A stretch of 64,000 bases of DNA from Roseburia rectibacter (GTDB lineage Bacteria; Bacillota; Clostridia; Lachnospirales; Lachnospiraceae), in the NCBI RefSeq assembly GCF_014287515.2, contig NZ_CP092473.1:957001-1021000 (forward strand), in the 5' to 3' direction. How positions within the stretch are numbered: the stretch's first letter is position 1; each line of letters begins with the position of its first letter. Below, in pieces: positions 17,941 to 27,223 of the stretch. The position numbers were made by a program, and so were the translations under genes. The notes under the pieces are model-generated. The model searched no databases and was not told the DNA's origin. It saw nothing but the letters and a program-made list of their open reading frames with translations.

Positions 17941-20424
17941 ATGGATACACATAAATTTTTTGTGGAGAAACTCAGATTTCATCTGAATGAGCCGGATATG
18001 CTTGTGTTAGTCGGCTGGTTTTATGACGGAAAAGCCGCCGGCAGAGAGGTTATGGCTTATCTGGATGGTGAAAAACTGCCGGTTACCCTTACAGTAAACA
18101 AAGGTGCTGAGGTTCGCCAGAAATACCTTGGAACGATCAATGAGATCAATGAGGAAGTCGTAGGAATCGTGACACTGCCAAAAGACTGGCGTGAAAGAAA
18201 GAAATTTGAGATTTTTACGGATGATGGGGAAAAGAAAAAAAGAGCGTATGCCGTTTCAACAAAAAAACTGCGCGTGCGGGAGAGCAGACTGGAATATTAT
18301 ATTGAAAACTGTCACCGTGATGAGGATACTGTAACTGTGACCGGCTGGTGTATGGGAGCAGGGGAAGTGAATCTTTATCTGCTGGATCAGCGCAGACAGA
18401 AACTTCAGGTAAAAACGGATCATTATTTCAGAAAAGATCTTCTTTCGGTATTCCCGGAATGTGACACGCAGGCAAAACCAGGGTTTATGATCCAGGCGTC
18501 GGTGAAAAGACAGGTGGATGATAAAAAGTTTTTCCTTGAAATGCGAAATGCAGAACATTATTCCCGCACCCGGTTAAGAAAGTGGGATGATGGCGGCAGA
18601 TGGCAGTATGTTCTGGAAAAATCACAGGATGCATTCCGCTATTTAGAACGTAACGGACTGGCTGCAACGATTCATAAGATCGAGACGAAATTAGCGGGCA
18701 GATCGGAGACATCCTATGATGCGTGGTGCAAAAAATACGATGCAGGTAAAGAAGAACTTGACGAACAGAGAAAACATGTATTTTCTTATCAGCCGCTATT
18801 TTCCATCGTTGTACCGTTATACCGGACAAAACCGGAATATTTACAGGAAATGATCGAATCGGTGCAGGCACAGACTTATGGCAACTGGCAGTTATGCTTA
18901 GCAGACGGCAGTCTCTCCGGGGATGATGAGGACAGACAGAAGGATTCCTTTGTGACGGAGCTGACACCGGTTTTAGAGAAATATGCAAAGGCGGATGCAA
19001 GGATCACTTTTACGACGCTTCAAAAGAACCTCGGTATTTCCGGCAATACGAACGCAGCACTTGCAATGGCAGCAGGTGATTATATTGTTCTGGCAGATCA
19101 TGATGATATTGTTCCTGCAAATGCACTTTATGAGCTGGCAGATGCCCTGAATCAGGATCAGAGTATTGATGTTTTATATTCGGATGAAGATAAGATCAGC
19201 ATGGATGGAAAAAAGCGGTTTGAACCTCATTTTAAACCGGATTTTGATCTGGATCTTCTGTGCAGTGTCAATTATATCTGCCATCTGTTTGCAGCAAAGA
19301 AGGAACTTGTGGATATGACAGGTGGATTTTGCAGTGAATATGACGGGGCGCAGGATCTTGACTTTATATTAAAATGTTGTGAGAATGCGAAAAATATCAG
19401 ACATATTCCAAAGATTTTGTATCACTGGAGATGTCATATGCAGTCTACGGCTGCAAATCCGGAGAGCAAGCTGTACGCTTTTGAGGCAGGAAGACGCGCG
19501 ATAGAGGCATATTATGACAGGATGGAAATTCCTGCAACTGTGGAGAATGCAGCATTTTACGGGATGTACCGGACAAAATATGACTGGAAGGAAAAACCTC
19601 TGGTATCGGTCATTATTCCGAATAAAGATCATAAGAAAGACCTTGAAAAATGTATGAATTCTATCCTCGGAAAAAACACTTATCCGAACATTGAGTTTAT
19701 CATTGTGGAAAATAACAGTACGGAACAGGAAACTTTTGATTATTACAAAGACCTTGAAGTGATGCATGAAAATGTGCATGTCGTTTTCTATGAGGGAGAT
19801 TTTAATTATTCAAAGATCAATAATTTCGGCGCAGATGCTGCAAAGGGATCGTATCTGTTGCTCCTCAATAATGATACGGAGATGATCGATGGTGGCGCGG
19901 TCAATGAAATGTTAGGCTATTGCATGCGAGAGGATGTCGGGATTGTCGGCGCAAAGTTGTTATATGAGGATGAGACCATACAGCATGCCGGAGTCGTTTT
20001 GGGATTTGGAGGAACAGCCGGACACGCATTTATCGGCAAACCGCGGTATGATACCGGTTATTTTGGCAGAATTTTATGTGCACAGGATTATTCGGCTGTA
20101 ACGGCTGCCTGTATGATGATAAAACGCAGCGTGTTTGATGAAGTCGGCGGACTGACAGAAGAACTTGCAGTTGCATTTAATGATGTGGATTTTTGTCTGA
20201 AAGTCAGGAAAGCAGGAAAACTTGTGGTCTACGATCCGTATGCAGAGTGGTTCCATTATGAATCGAAATCCAGAGGATATGAGGATTCACCAGAGAAAGT
20301 GGAACGGTTTAATGACGAGGTGGATATACTGCTTCGTTCATGGAGAGAGATCATTGAGCAGGGGGATCCGTATTATAATCCGAATCTGACACTGGATAAT
20401 TCAGATTTTTCCCTGCGCAGATAG
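17941..20424 (+). CDS. Large GT2 glycosyltransferase with two GT2 domains
   Basis: 827 residues from ATG 17941, after GGAAGGA. Residues 1-about 215 are a non-catalytic beta-rich region. A first GT-A domain begins FSIVVPLYRTKPEYLQ near residue 285 (DHDD motif in VLADHDDIVP). A second begins VSVIIPNKDH near residue 555 and has LLLNNDTEM. Rhamnosyl- and galactofuranosyl-type enzymes of gut clostridia share this plan and extend surface polysaccharides from nucleotide sugars. The donor is unknown. The gene at 20659 is a clear paralogue, sharing near-identical blocks such as MIESVQAQTYGNWQLCLADG. Confidence 0.9.
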   Translation: MDTHKFFVEKLRFHLNEPDMLVLVGWFYDGKAAGREVMAYLDGEKLPVTLTVNKGAEVRQKYLGTINEINEEVVGIVTLPKDWRERKKFEIFTDDGEKKKRAYAVSTKKLRVRESRLEYYIENCHRDEDTVTVTGWCMGAGEVNLYLLDQRRQKLQVKTDHYFRKDLLSVFPECDTQAKPGFMIQASVKRQVDDKKFFLEMRNAEHYSRTRLRKWDDGGRWQYVLEKSQDAFRYLERNGLAATIHKIETKLAGRSETSYDAWCKKYDAGKEELDEQRKHVFSYQPLFSIVVPLYRTKPEYLQEMIESVQAQTYGNWQLCLADGSLSGDDEDRQKDSFVTELTPVLEKYAKADARITFTTLQKNLGISGNTNAALAMAAGDYIVLADHDDIVPANALYELADALNQDQSIDVLYSDEDKISMDGKKRFEPHFKPDFDLDLLCSVNYICHLFAAKKELVDMTGGFCSEYDGAQDLDFILKCCENAKNIRHIPKILYHWRCHMQSTAANPESKLYAFEAGRRAIEAYYDRMEIPATVENAAFYGMYRTKYDWKEKPLVSVIIPNKDHKKDLEKCMNSILGKNTYPNIEFIIVENNSTEQETFDYYKDLEVMHENVHVVFYEGDFNYSKINNFGADAAKGSYLLLLNNDTEMIDGGAVNEMLGYCMREDVGIVGAKLLYEDETIQHAGVVLGFGGTAGHAFIGKPRYDTGYFGRILCAQDYSAVTAACMMIKRSVFDEVGGLTEELAVAFNDVDFCLKVRKAGKLVVYDPYAEWFHYESKSRGYEDSPEKVERFNDEVDILLRSWREIIEQGDPYYNPNLTLDNSDFSLRR

Positions 20425-20455
20425 GAAGTAAAAAAGGAGAGAGGCAGAAGTTCCT

Positions 20456-20656
20456 ATGATGAAAGTATTTATTTGCCCGGAATGCGGATGGATGCGTGTT
20501 GTATCAAGACGCAAAGACGTGGAGTGCTTTAAATGTGGAAACGAGCAGATGACGCTGGCAAAGGTGGATTTTGATGCATTTACCTCAATGTCGGAGGAGG
20601 AACGAAAGGATTACGCAAACGGATGGCTTTATATCCATCAGAAAGCGAAAAAATAA
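20456..20656 (+). CDS. Small zinc-ribbon protein
   Basis: 66 residues. Two CxxC knuckles (CPECG and CFKCG, 13 residues between pairs) make a zinc ribbon, followed by an acidic-aromatic tail (SEEERKDYANGWLYIHQK). No known function; related small proteins may chaperone or regulate a partner. It lies between two paralogous giant GT2 genes, and the next ATG is only 2 bases after its stop, so all three are one transcript. A second ATG one codon in could be the start. Too short for a confident family name. Confidence 0.7.
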   Translation: MMKVFICPECGWMRVVSRRKDVECFKCGNEQMTLAKVDFDAFTSMSEEERKDYANGWLYIHQKAKK

Positions 20657-20658
20657 AC

Positions 20659-22599
20659 ATGAAATCAATTTTTCAGAAAATAACCATTCAGAAAGTTGTG
20701 AAAGGATTACGCTATCTGAAGCATTATGGATGGAAAGAATTTGTGATACGTCTTCAGGAAAAAATGGAGGCGGAAAATGTTCCGTATGAGCCATGGTATG
20801 AAAAACATAAGGCAGCAGCGGATCAGCTTGAAAAACAAAAAAAGCAGGCAGAAAAATGGAAAGATGCGCCAAAGATCAGTATTGTGGTGCCGCTTTACCG
20901 GACACCGGAAACTTTTCTTCGAGGGATGATCGAGTCGGTGCAGGCGCAGACTTATGGAAACTGGCAGTTGTGTCTTGCGGATGGCAGTGGATCTGCGGAG
21001 GAAGAAACAGATCTTAGATCATCAGTTGTACAGCGTGTTGCAGCCGAATATGCATCGGCAGATGTACGGATCAGGTATCAGTGTCTTAACAAAAATCTGG
21101 GGATCGCAGGAAATACAAATGCAGCGATCGCATTAGCAGATGGAGACTGGATCGCATTTATGGATCATGATGACCTGCTTGCACCGGATGCTCTGTTTGA
21201 GCTGGTAAAGATGATAAGACAGGGATTTCATAATGAAGACGGACTGGCAGCAACAATCTATCAGGAAGCCGGCAGTGACTATGAAATGATCTACACGGAT
21301 GAAGATAAGGTTGATATGGATGGTAAAACACATTTTCAGCCGCATTTAAAGCCGGATTTTAATATTGATCTGCTCCGGTCAAATAACTACATTACGCATT
21401 TCCTTGCGGTAAAACGATCCCTTCTTGAAAGAGTGGGTGGCATCCGCCCTGATTTTGACGGGGCGCAGGATTATGATTTTATTCTCCGCTGTGCAGAACA
21501 GGCGAGAGCAATTGGTCATATCCCAAGGATACTGTATCACTGGAGATGTCATAAAGAGTCGACTGCTGAGAATCCTTTCTCAAAACAATATGCGGTTGAT
21601 GCGGGAAAGCGTGCGATCGGGGAGCATTTAAAGCGGCTTGGTGTGGATGCGGTTGTGACACCGACGAAGGATATGGGATTTTATGAGGTAGAATATGCTC
21701 TGACAGAGAAACCACTTGTGTCGGTCATCATACCAAGTAAGGATGAGGTGGAAACCTTACAGAAATGTATTGCTGCGATTGAAAAGTCTTCTTATGGTAA
21801 TTATGAAGTTATCGTGGTGGAGAATAACAGTTGTGAGGAGACATTCGATTACTATAAAAATATTGCACCGGAAGAAAATATGGTTGATGGAATACGCTGC
21901 ATGGAAGGAAAACTTGCCGGTGGACAGCGCATCTGTGTTGCGGTTTACACGGAAGGCTTTAATTATTCCAGATTAAATAACTTTGGCGTAAAATTTGCAG
22001 AGGGCAGTTATTATCTCCTGATGAACAATGATATTGAAATGATCGGAAATGACTGGATGAAGCGGATGTTAGAAAACTGCCTGCGAAAAGAAACAGGAGT
22101 TGTCGGTGCAAAACTGTTTTACCCGGATCATACGATCCAGCATGCCGGAATCGTGGTCGGGATCGGAGGAAATGCACGTGGAATCGGAGACAATATGTTT
22201 GTCGGACTCGCCGGAGAGCGCAGCGGTTATATGCATAAGGCATCGATCCAGCTGGATTACAGTGCAGTTACGGCAGCATGTCTGATGGTGAAGAGAGAGA
22301 TTTACGAGCAGGCAGGCGGCTTTGAGGAGCAGCTTGCGGTTGCGTTTAATGATGTGGATTTCTGCTTAAAAGTGCGCAGACTTGGAAAATTAGTTGTCTA
22401 TGATCCGCATGTCCAGGCATATCATTACGAGTCGAAATCCCGTGGTGCGGAGGATTCGGCAGAAAAAACAGCGCGTTTCCAGCGCGAGATCGAATATATG
22501 AGAAATCACTGGATCGGTATCTTAAAAAATGGAGATCCGTATTATAATCCAAACTTTTCTTCGGTTTATAATAATTATTCACTGAAGGATAACAGTTGA
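20659..22599 (+). CDS. GT2 glycosyltransferase with two GT2 domains
   Basis: 646 residues from ATG 20659, chosen because it follows the zinc-ribbon stop by 2 bases; an in-frame ATG at 20623 would overlap that gene. First GT-A domain from ISIVVPLYRTPETFLRGM (about residue 74) with FMDHDDLLAPD; second from VSVIIPSKDEVETLQK with LLMNNDIEM. It is a shorter paralogue of the 17941 product without the N-terminal 200-residue region. It probably adds a sugar to the same polymer. Donor and acceptor cannot be read from sequence. Confidence 0.9.
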   Translation: MKSIFQKITIQKVVKGLRYLKHYGWKEFVIRLQEKMEAENVPYEPWYEKHKAAADQLEKQKKQAEKWKDAPKISIVVPLYRTPETFLRGMIESVQAQTYGNWQLCLADGSGSAEEETDLRSSVVQRVAAEYASADVRIRYQCLNKNLGIAGNTNAAIALADGDWIAFMDHDDLLAPDALFELVKMIRQGFHNEDGLAATIYQEAGSDYEMIYTDEDKVDMDGKTHFQPHLKPDFNIDLLRSNNYITHFLAVKRSLLERVGGIRPDFDGAQDYDFILRCAEQARAIGHIPRILYHWRCHKESTAENPFSKQYAVDAGKRAIGEHLKRLGVDAVVTPTKDMGFYEVEYALTEKPLVSVIIPSKDEVETLQKCIAAIEKSSYGNYEVIVVENNSCEETFDYYKNIAPEENMVDGIRCMEGKLAGGQRICVAVYTEGFNYSRLNNFGVKFAEGSYYLLMNNDIEMIGNDWMKRMLENCLRKETGVVGAKLFYPDHTIQHAGIVVGIGGNARGIGDNMFVGLAGERSGYMHKASIQLDYSAVTAACLMVKREIYEQAGGFEEQLAVAFNDVDFCLKVRRLGKLVVYDPHVQAYHYESKSRGAEDSAEKTARFQREIEYMRNHWIGILKNGDPYYNPNFSSVYNNYSLKDNS

Positions 22600-22610
22600 A
22601 GGGAGGATGG

Positions 22611-23567
22611 ATGACGGAAGTTACGATTATCATTCCGAATTATAACGGAAAAAAACTTTTGGAAAACTGCATAAAAACACTGGAACGGCAGACTTGTCAG
22701 GAATTTAAACTGCTTGTGATCGATAATGGCTCTACAGATGGAAGCACTTTAGTTACATCGGAAAGCCTGGATATGGAAATGGTCGCACTGCCGGAAAATA
22801 CCGGGTTCTGTGGAGCGGTAAACCTTGGTTTTAAAATGACAGAAACACCCTATGCAATCCTTTTGAATAACGATACAGAGGTAGAACCACATTTTGTGGA
22901 GGAACTGCTAAAAGGAATCAGGCAGTCGGAACATATTTTTTCCTGTGGAGCGCAGATGCTTGATTTCAGACAGCGGGATCTGATTGATAATGCAGGAGAC
23001 CTTTATACGCTGCCAGGCTGGGCAGTGGCACGGGGGAAAGGCAGACCGGCTGCAGATTATGGAAAACCAGAGGAAGTATTTTCCTGCTGTGGCGGTGCAG
23101 CCATTTACCGGATGTCTGTGTTAAAGAAGATCGGTGTGCTGGATGAAAATCATTTTGCCTATCTGGAGGATCTTGATCTTGGATACCGTGCAAAAATCGC
23201 AGGATATCGCAATTGTTATATTCCGGGGGCGAAGGTGTATCATGTCGGAAGTGCTACGACAGGCTCACGCTATAATGAAAAAAAAGTATTTCTTGCTGCA
23301 CGCAACTCCATGTATGTGATCTATAAAAATATGCCGGTGTTGCAGCTTTTGATCAATCTGCCGTTTTTACTTGCAGGTGTTCTGATCAAGTGGCTGTTTT
23401 TTTGCAGAAAAGGATTTGGTCATTGTTATCTGAAAGGGATCACAGAAGGAATTACGCAGTGTAAAAAATGCAGAAAAGTTCATTTTAAGGCGGGGAATCT
23501 TCGCAATTATGTAAAAATTGAGTGGGAACTCATTACAAATATATTTCGTGTGTTATCGCACAGATAA
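22611..23567 (+). CDS. GT2 family glycosyltransferase (rhamnosyltransferase-like)
   Basis: 318 residues from ATG 22611 with GGGAGG 4 bases upstream; the frame also opens at a TTG overlapping the previous stop. GT-A fold: VTIIIPNYNGKKLLENC, DNGSTDGS, LLNNDTEVEP (metal site), CCGGAAIYRMSVLKKIG and FAYLEDLDLGYRAKIAG. A C-terminal hydrophobic segment (LLINLPFLLAGVLIKWLFF) ties it to the membrane. WbbL-type rhamnosyltransferases look like this. Last gene before the promoter at 23646. Confidence 0.88.
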   Translation: MTEVTIIIPNYNGKKLLENCIKTLERQTCQEFKLLVIDNGSTDGSTLVTSESLDMEMVALPENTGFCGAVNLGFKMTETPYAILLNNDTEVEPHFVEELLKGIRQSEHIFSCGAQMLDFRQRDLIDNAGDLYTLPGWAVARGKGRPAADYGKPEEVFSCCGGAAIYRMSVLKKIGVLDENHFAYLEDLDLGYRAKIAGYRNCYIPGAKVYHVGSATTGSRYNEKKVFLAARNSMYVIYKNMPVLQLLINLPFLLAGVLIKWLFFCRKGFGHCYLKGITEGITQCKKCRKVHFKAGNLRNYVKIEWELITNIFRVLSHR

Positions 23568-23645
23568 CAGGAAAAATCGTTTGAGCGTCAAAGAATAATA
23601 AAGAAATAATTAAGAAATTGTGACAAGAGTTTTAAGAAAAAGAAG

Positions 23646-23674
23646 TTGTGCTTTATGGAAAATTATTGTATTAT
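23646..23674 (+). promoter_or_regulatory. Sigma-A-type promoter for the wbaP-like operon
   Basis: TTGTGC (23646-23651), a 17-bp spacer and TATTAT (23669-23674) lie about 40 bp ahead of the ATG at 23715 in an AT-rich gap. Confidence 0.55.
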
Positions 23675-23714
23675 TATTTTTATGGTAGCTTGAAAATGAA
23701 AAAAGGATGACATT

Positions 23715-25133
23715 ATGATAAAAGATAATCAACAGCATTTTAACAGACTGCATGTGATCATAGATGCGTTTGTCATTGCGGTATCATATATCATAGCATG
23801 GTGGCTGAAGTTTTCGAGCGGTATTTTGGACTCACCGGGCGGTGCATTGTCTTTGGGATTTTACATGAGGGCACTGGTCGTAATCATTCCATTGTATCTG
23901 ATCTTATATTATGCGTTTAATCTTTATGCGCCAAAGAGGGTACAGGGACGGCGGTTGGAGTTTTCCAATATCGTGATGGCGAATATTGTAGGTTTTTTGT
24001 TGATTTTTACAGTATTGTACAACCTGCAGTCTTATGTGGAGCAGTTTCGAAATTTCTCACGTGAGATGTTCTTTTATTTCTTTGCGATCAACACGGTATT
24101 AGAAGAGGTATTACGTCTGCTGATACGTCAGTTTCTGCGCACGATACGCAAAAACGGCTATAACCTTAAGCATGTTCTACTTGTGGGATATTCGCGTGCC
24201 GCTGAGCAGTATATAGACCGGATACAGCAGAATCCGCAGTGGGGGTACAATGTCAGGGGGATTTTAGACGACAATATAGCGAGAGGGACAACTTATAAGG
24301 GGATAAAGGTTATTGGAAGTATTGGCAATCTGCTTTATATTCTGCCGGAGAATAAATTAGATGAGATTGCGATCACACTTGGACTTGAAGAATATTATAA
24401 GTTGGAGAAGATCGTTGCGGAATGTGAAAAATCCGGAGTTCATACCAAATTTATTCCGGATTATGGAAATATCATTCCGACAAAGCCGTATACGGAGGAT
24501 CTTTTAGGACTTCCTGTTATCAATATCCGTTATGTGCCGTTGTCAAATACGTTTAATGCACTTGTAAAACGGTGTATGGACATTATTGGCTCACTGCTCT
24601 GTATCGTGTTTTTTTCGCCAATTATGCTGCTTACCGCAATAGCAGTCAAGGTGACTTCAAAAGGACCGCTGATCTTTAAACAGGAGCGTGTCGGACTGCA
24701 CAATGAGCCATTCCGCATGTATAAGTTCCGCACCATGTATGTGCAGACAGAGGAAGAAGAACGCAAGGGCTGGACACATAAAGATGATCCGCGGATCACA
24801 AAGATCGGCAGATTCCTGCGCAAGACAAGCCTGGATGAATTTCCACAGTTATTTAATGTGTTAAAAGGCGATATGAGTCTTGTGGGACCAAGACCGGAAC
24901 GGCCACAGTATGTGGAAAAATTCCGGGAAGAGATACCGCGTTATATGATCAAACATCAGGTGCGTCCCGGTATGACCGGATGGGCACAGGTCAATGGATA
25001 TCGGGGAGATACATCCATCCGCAAGCGGATCGAACATGATCTTTACTATATTGAAAACTGGACGATAGGGCTGGATATTAAAATCCTGTTTCTTACCGTC
25101 TTCAAGGGTTTTATAAATAAAAATGCATATTAG
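23715..25133 (+). CDS. Undecaprenyl-phosphate sugar phosphotransferase (polyisoprenyl-phosphate hexose-1-P transferase)
   Basis: 472 residues. Four N-terminal membrane segments, a middle CoA-binding-like domain (HVLLVGYSRAAEQYIDRI) and a C-terminal bacterial sugar transferase domain: KRCMDIIGSLLCIVFF, GPLIFKQERVG, YKFRTM, SLDEFPQLFNVLKGDMSLVGPRPERP. This is the full-length WbaP/CpsE plan. It puts the first sugar phosphate (often Glc, Gal or an amino sugar) on undecaprenyl phosphate at the inner membrane face, starting the repeat unit completed by the glycosyltransferases in this locus. The sugar cannot be told from sequence. Confidence 0.93.
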   Translation: MIKDNQQHFNRLHVIIDAFVIAVSYIIAWWLKFSSGILDSPGGALSLGFYMRALVVIIPLYLILYYAFNLYAPKRVQGRRLEFSNIVMANIVGFLLIFTVLYNLQSYVEQFRNFSREMFFYFFAINTVLEEVLRLLIRQFLRTIRKNGYNLKHVLLVGYSRAAEQYIDRIQQNPQWGYNVRGILDDNIARGTTYKGIKVIGSIGNLLYILPENKLDEIAITLGLEEYYKLEKIVAECEKSGVHTKFIPDYGNIIPTKPYTEDLLGLPVINIRYVPLSNTFNALVKRCMDIIGSLLCIVFFSPIMLLTAIAVKVTSKGPLIFKQERVGLHNEPFRMYKFRTMYVQTEEEERKGWTHKDDPRITKIGRFLRKTSLDEFPQLFNVLKGDMSLVGPRPERPQYVEKFREEIPRYMIKHQVRPGMTGWAQVNGYRGDTSIRKRIEHDLYYIENWTIGLDIKILFLTVFKGFINKNAY

Positions 25134-25145
25134 GAGAAAACATTT

Positions 25146-26249
25146 ATGAGTAAAACAGTACAGGGAAGAAACGGGGCACACAGCAAAGCGTCAAAAAGAA
25201 GAAAGAAGCAGAAAAACAGACTTATTATCGTTGTAATTGAGATTCTTGTATTGCTGATTTTAGCAGCAGTGTTGTTTGTTACGGTAAAACTTTCAAAGAT
25301 CCAGAAAGACACAAGCTTCAATAAAGAAGATATCGAGGTAAATGAGGGATTATCTTCGGAGTCACAGGAAATCATGGCAGGTTATACAACAATCGCACTG
25401 TTTGGTCTTGATAACCGTTCAAACGGTAATCTCTCCAAAGGTAACAGTGATGTTATCATGATCGCAAGTATCAATAATGATACACATGCGGTAAAGCTGG
25501 TATCTGTATATCGAGACAGTTATCTGGATATCGGAGGCGGTACTTTTAAGAAATGTAATTCCGCATATGCAAAAGGTGGTCCGGAGCAGGCAATTACCAT
25601 GTTAAATAAAAACCTGGATATGGACATTACCGATTATGTAACAGTGGACTTTAATGCAGTTGTTGAATGTGTAGATCTTCTGGGCGGAGTTACGATCCCG
25701 GAGGTGTCTGATGAAGAGGCTGTGCTGATGCATGGTTATATGGATGAGATCAATAAACTGACCAAAAATAATTCCAAGTACTTATCCGGTGGCGGAACAA
25801 ATGTAGAGATGGATGGTGTTCAGGCATGTGCGTATGCGCGTATCCGTTATACTGCAGGAGATGATTATAAGCGTACAGAACGTCAGCGTACCGTTCTTAC
25901 TGCAATGGTACAGAAAGCGCAGAAGGCAAATCTTACTACGATCAACAGCCTGATCGACGAATTATTTGGTGATATCAAGACAAGTTTTTCAAATACAGAA
26001 CTGATTTCTCTTGCCGCAAAAGTATTCAATTACAGCCTTGGCGAGACAATAGGTTTCCCGTTTGAGAAGAATACGACAACACTTGGAAATAAGGGAAGCG
26101 TTGTTGTACCATGTGATCTTGAATCCAATGTAAAACAGCTTCATGTATTTTTATACGATGATAATGAATATGCACCGACCGATACAGTCAAGAATAACAG
26201 TGCTCAGATTGTCAATGATACCGGATTCCATCAGGGAGAAGGATATTAA
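25146..26249 (+). CDS. LytR-CpsA-Psr (LCP) family polymer-wall ligase
   Basis: 367 residues. A basic N-terminus and one membrane anchor (LIIVVIEILVLLILAAVLFV) precede the LCP domain: GLDNRSNGNLSKGNSDVIM, SVYRDSYLDI with the conserved Arg/Asp, and YARIRYTAGDDYKRTERQR. LCP enzymes move lipid-linked polymers onto peptidoglycan outside the membrane. It lies 12 bp after the initiating transferase, which supports a wall-anchored capsule or teichoic-acid-like polymer. Its stop overlaps the next ATG (TAATG). Confidence 0.93.
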   Translation: MSKTVQGRNGAHSKASKRRKKQKNRLIIVVIEILVLLILAAVLFVTVKLSKIQKDTSFNKEDIEVNEGLSSESQEIMAGYTTIALFGLDNRSNGNLSKGNSDVIMIASINNDTHAVKLVSVYRDSYLDIGGGTFKKCNSAYAKGGPEQAITMLNKNLDMDITDYVTVDFNAVVECVDLLGGVTIPEVSDEEAVLMHGYMDEINKLTKNNSKYLSGGGTNVEMDGVQACAYARIRYTAGDDYKRTERQRTVLTAMVQKAQKANLTTINSLIDELFGDIKTSFSNTELISLAAKVFNYSLGETIGFPFEKNTTTLGNKGSVVVPCDLESNVKQLHVFLYDDNEYAPTDTVKNNSAQIVNDTGFHQGEGY

Positions 26250-27220
26250 TGAAAGCAGATCTGATCATACCGACTTACAGACCGGATGACACATTTTGTC
26301 TGCTCCTGCAAAAACTGCAGGAGCAGACCTTTGTCGTTCATAGGGTTCTTATTTTAAATACAGAAGAAGCATTATGGAGAGAGGCTGTAGCAAAGTATCC
26401 AATTGAACAGTGCCTGCAGGCACTTCCATGTGAATATACACTGTATCATGTCAGCAAAGAAACATTTGACCATGGTGGAACGAGAATGTATGGCGCAGAT
26501 CATTCTGATGCAGATGTTGTTATTTTTATGACACAGGATGCAGTCCCTGCAGATGCAGATCTGATTGAACGGCTGGCAGCAGGCTTAGAGGAACCGGATA
26601 CAGCAGTCTGTTATGCAAGACAGCTTCCAAATGAGAACTGCCGCATTGTAGAGCGCTATACAAGATCTTTTAATTATCCGGATAAAAGCAGAAAAAAAGG
26701 AAAAGATGATATAAAAGAACTTGGCATTAAAACATTTTTCTGCTCTGATGTATGTGCAGCTTACAGGGTGGATCTATTTCGTGAGCTTGGAGGATTCGAG
26801 TCACCGGTTATTTTTAATGAAGATATGTTTTTTGCGGCAAAAGCAGTTTTTGCAGGATATTATGTAAAATATGAAGCGGACGCGAAAGTGATTCATTCCC
26901 ACAATTATACAGTAAAACAGCAGTTCCACCGGAATTTTGATCTGGCTGTCTCACAGACCATGCATCCTGAGATATTTGAACAGATCAGTTCGGAAGCGGA
27001 GGGAATGAAGCTGGTAAAGAGTACCATGAAGTATTTGTGCTCGATTGGAAAGCCACATCTTATTTTTGAACTTGGAATCATGTGTGTTGGAAAATATGCG
27101 GGGTACTGGCTCGGAAAAAGATATAAAAAGCTGAGCAGAAAACAGATTTTAAAGTGCACGATGAGTCCGGATTACTGGAGACGTATGTGGAAACAGGAAG
27201 TATCAGACGGGAATAGGTAA
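26249..27220 (+). CDS. GT2 glycosyltransferase, rhamnosyltransferase-like
   Basis: 323 residues. KADLIIPTYRPDDTFCLLLQKL opens a GT-A fold; FDHGGTRMYGA and FMTQDAVPADADLIERL match bacterial rhamnosyltransferases of the RfbF/WbbL kind, and FFCSDVCAAYRVDLFRELGGF with NEDMFFAAKAV completes the site. Start and stop overlap neighbours (TAATG with the LCP gene; 3 bases before the DUF6056 gene), so it is in the same operon. dTDP-rhamnose genes are not in this window, so the donor is only a guess. Confidence 0.87.
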   Translation: MKADLIIPTYRPDDTFCLLLQKLQEQTFVVHRVLILNTEEALWREAVAKYPIEQCLQALPCEYTLYHVSKETFDHGGTRMYGADHSDADVVIFMTQDAVPADADLIERLAAGLEEPDTAVCYARQLPNENCRIVERYTRSFNYPDKSRKKGKDDIKELGIKTFFCSDVCAAYRVDLFRELGGFESPVIFNEDMFFAAKAVFAGYYVKYEADAKVIHSHNYTVKQQFHRNFDLAVSQTMHPEIFEQISSEAEGMKLVKSTMKYLCSIGKPHLIFELGIMCVGKYAGYWLGKRYKKLSRKQILKCTMSPDYWRRMWKQEVSDGNR

Positions 27221-27223
27221 ATT

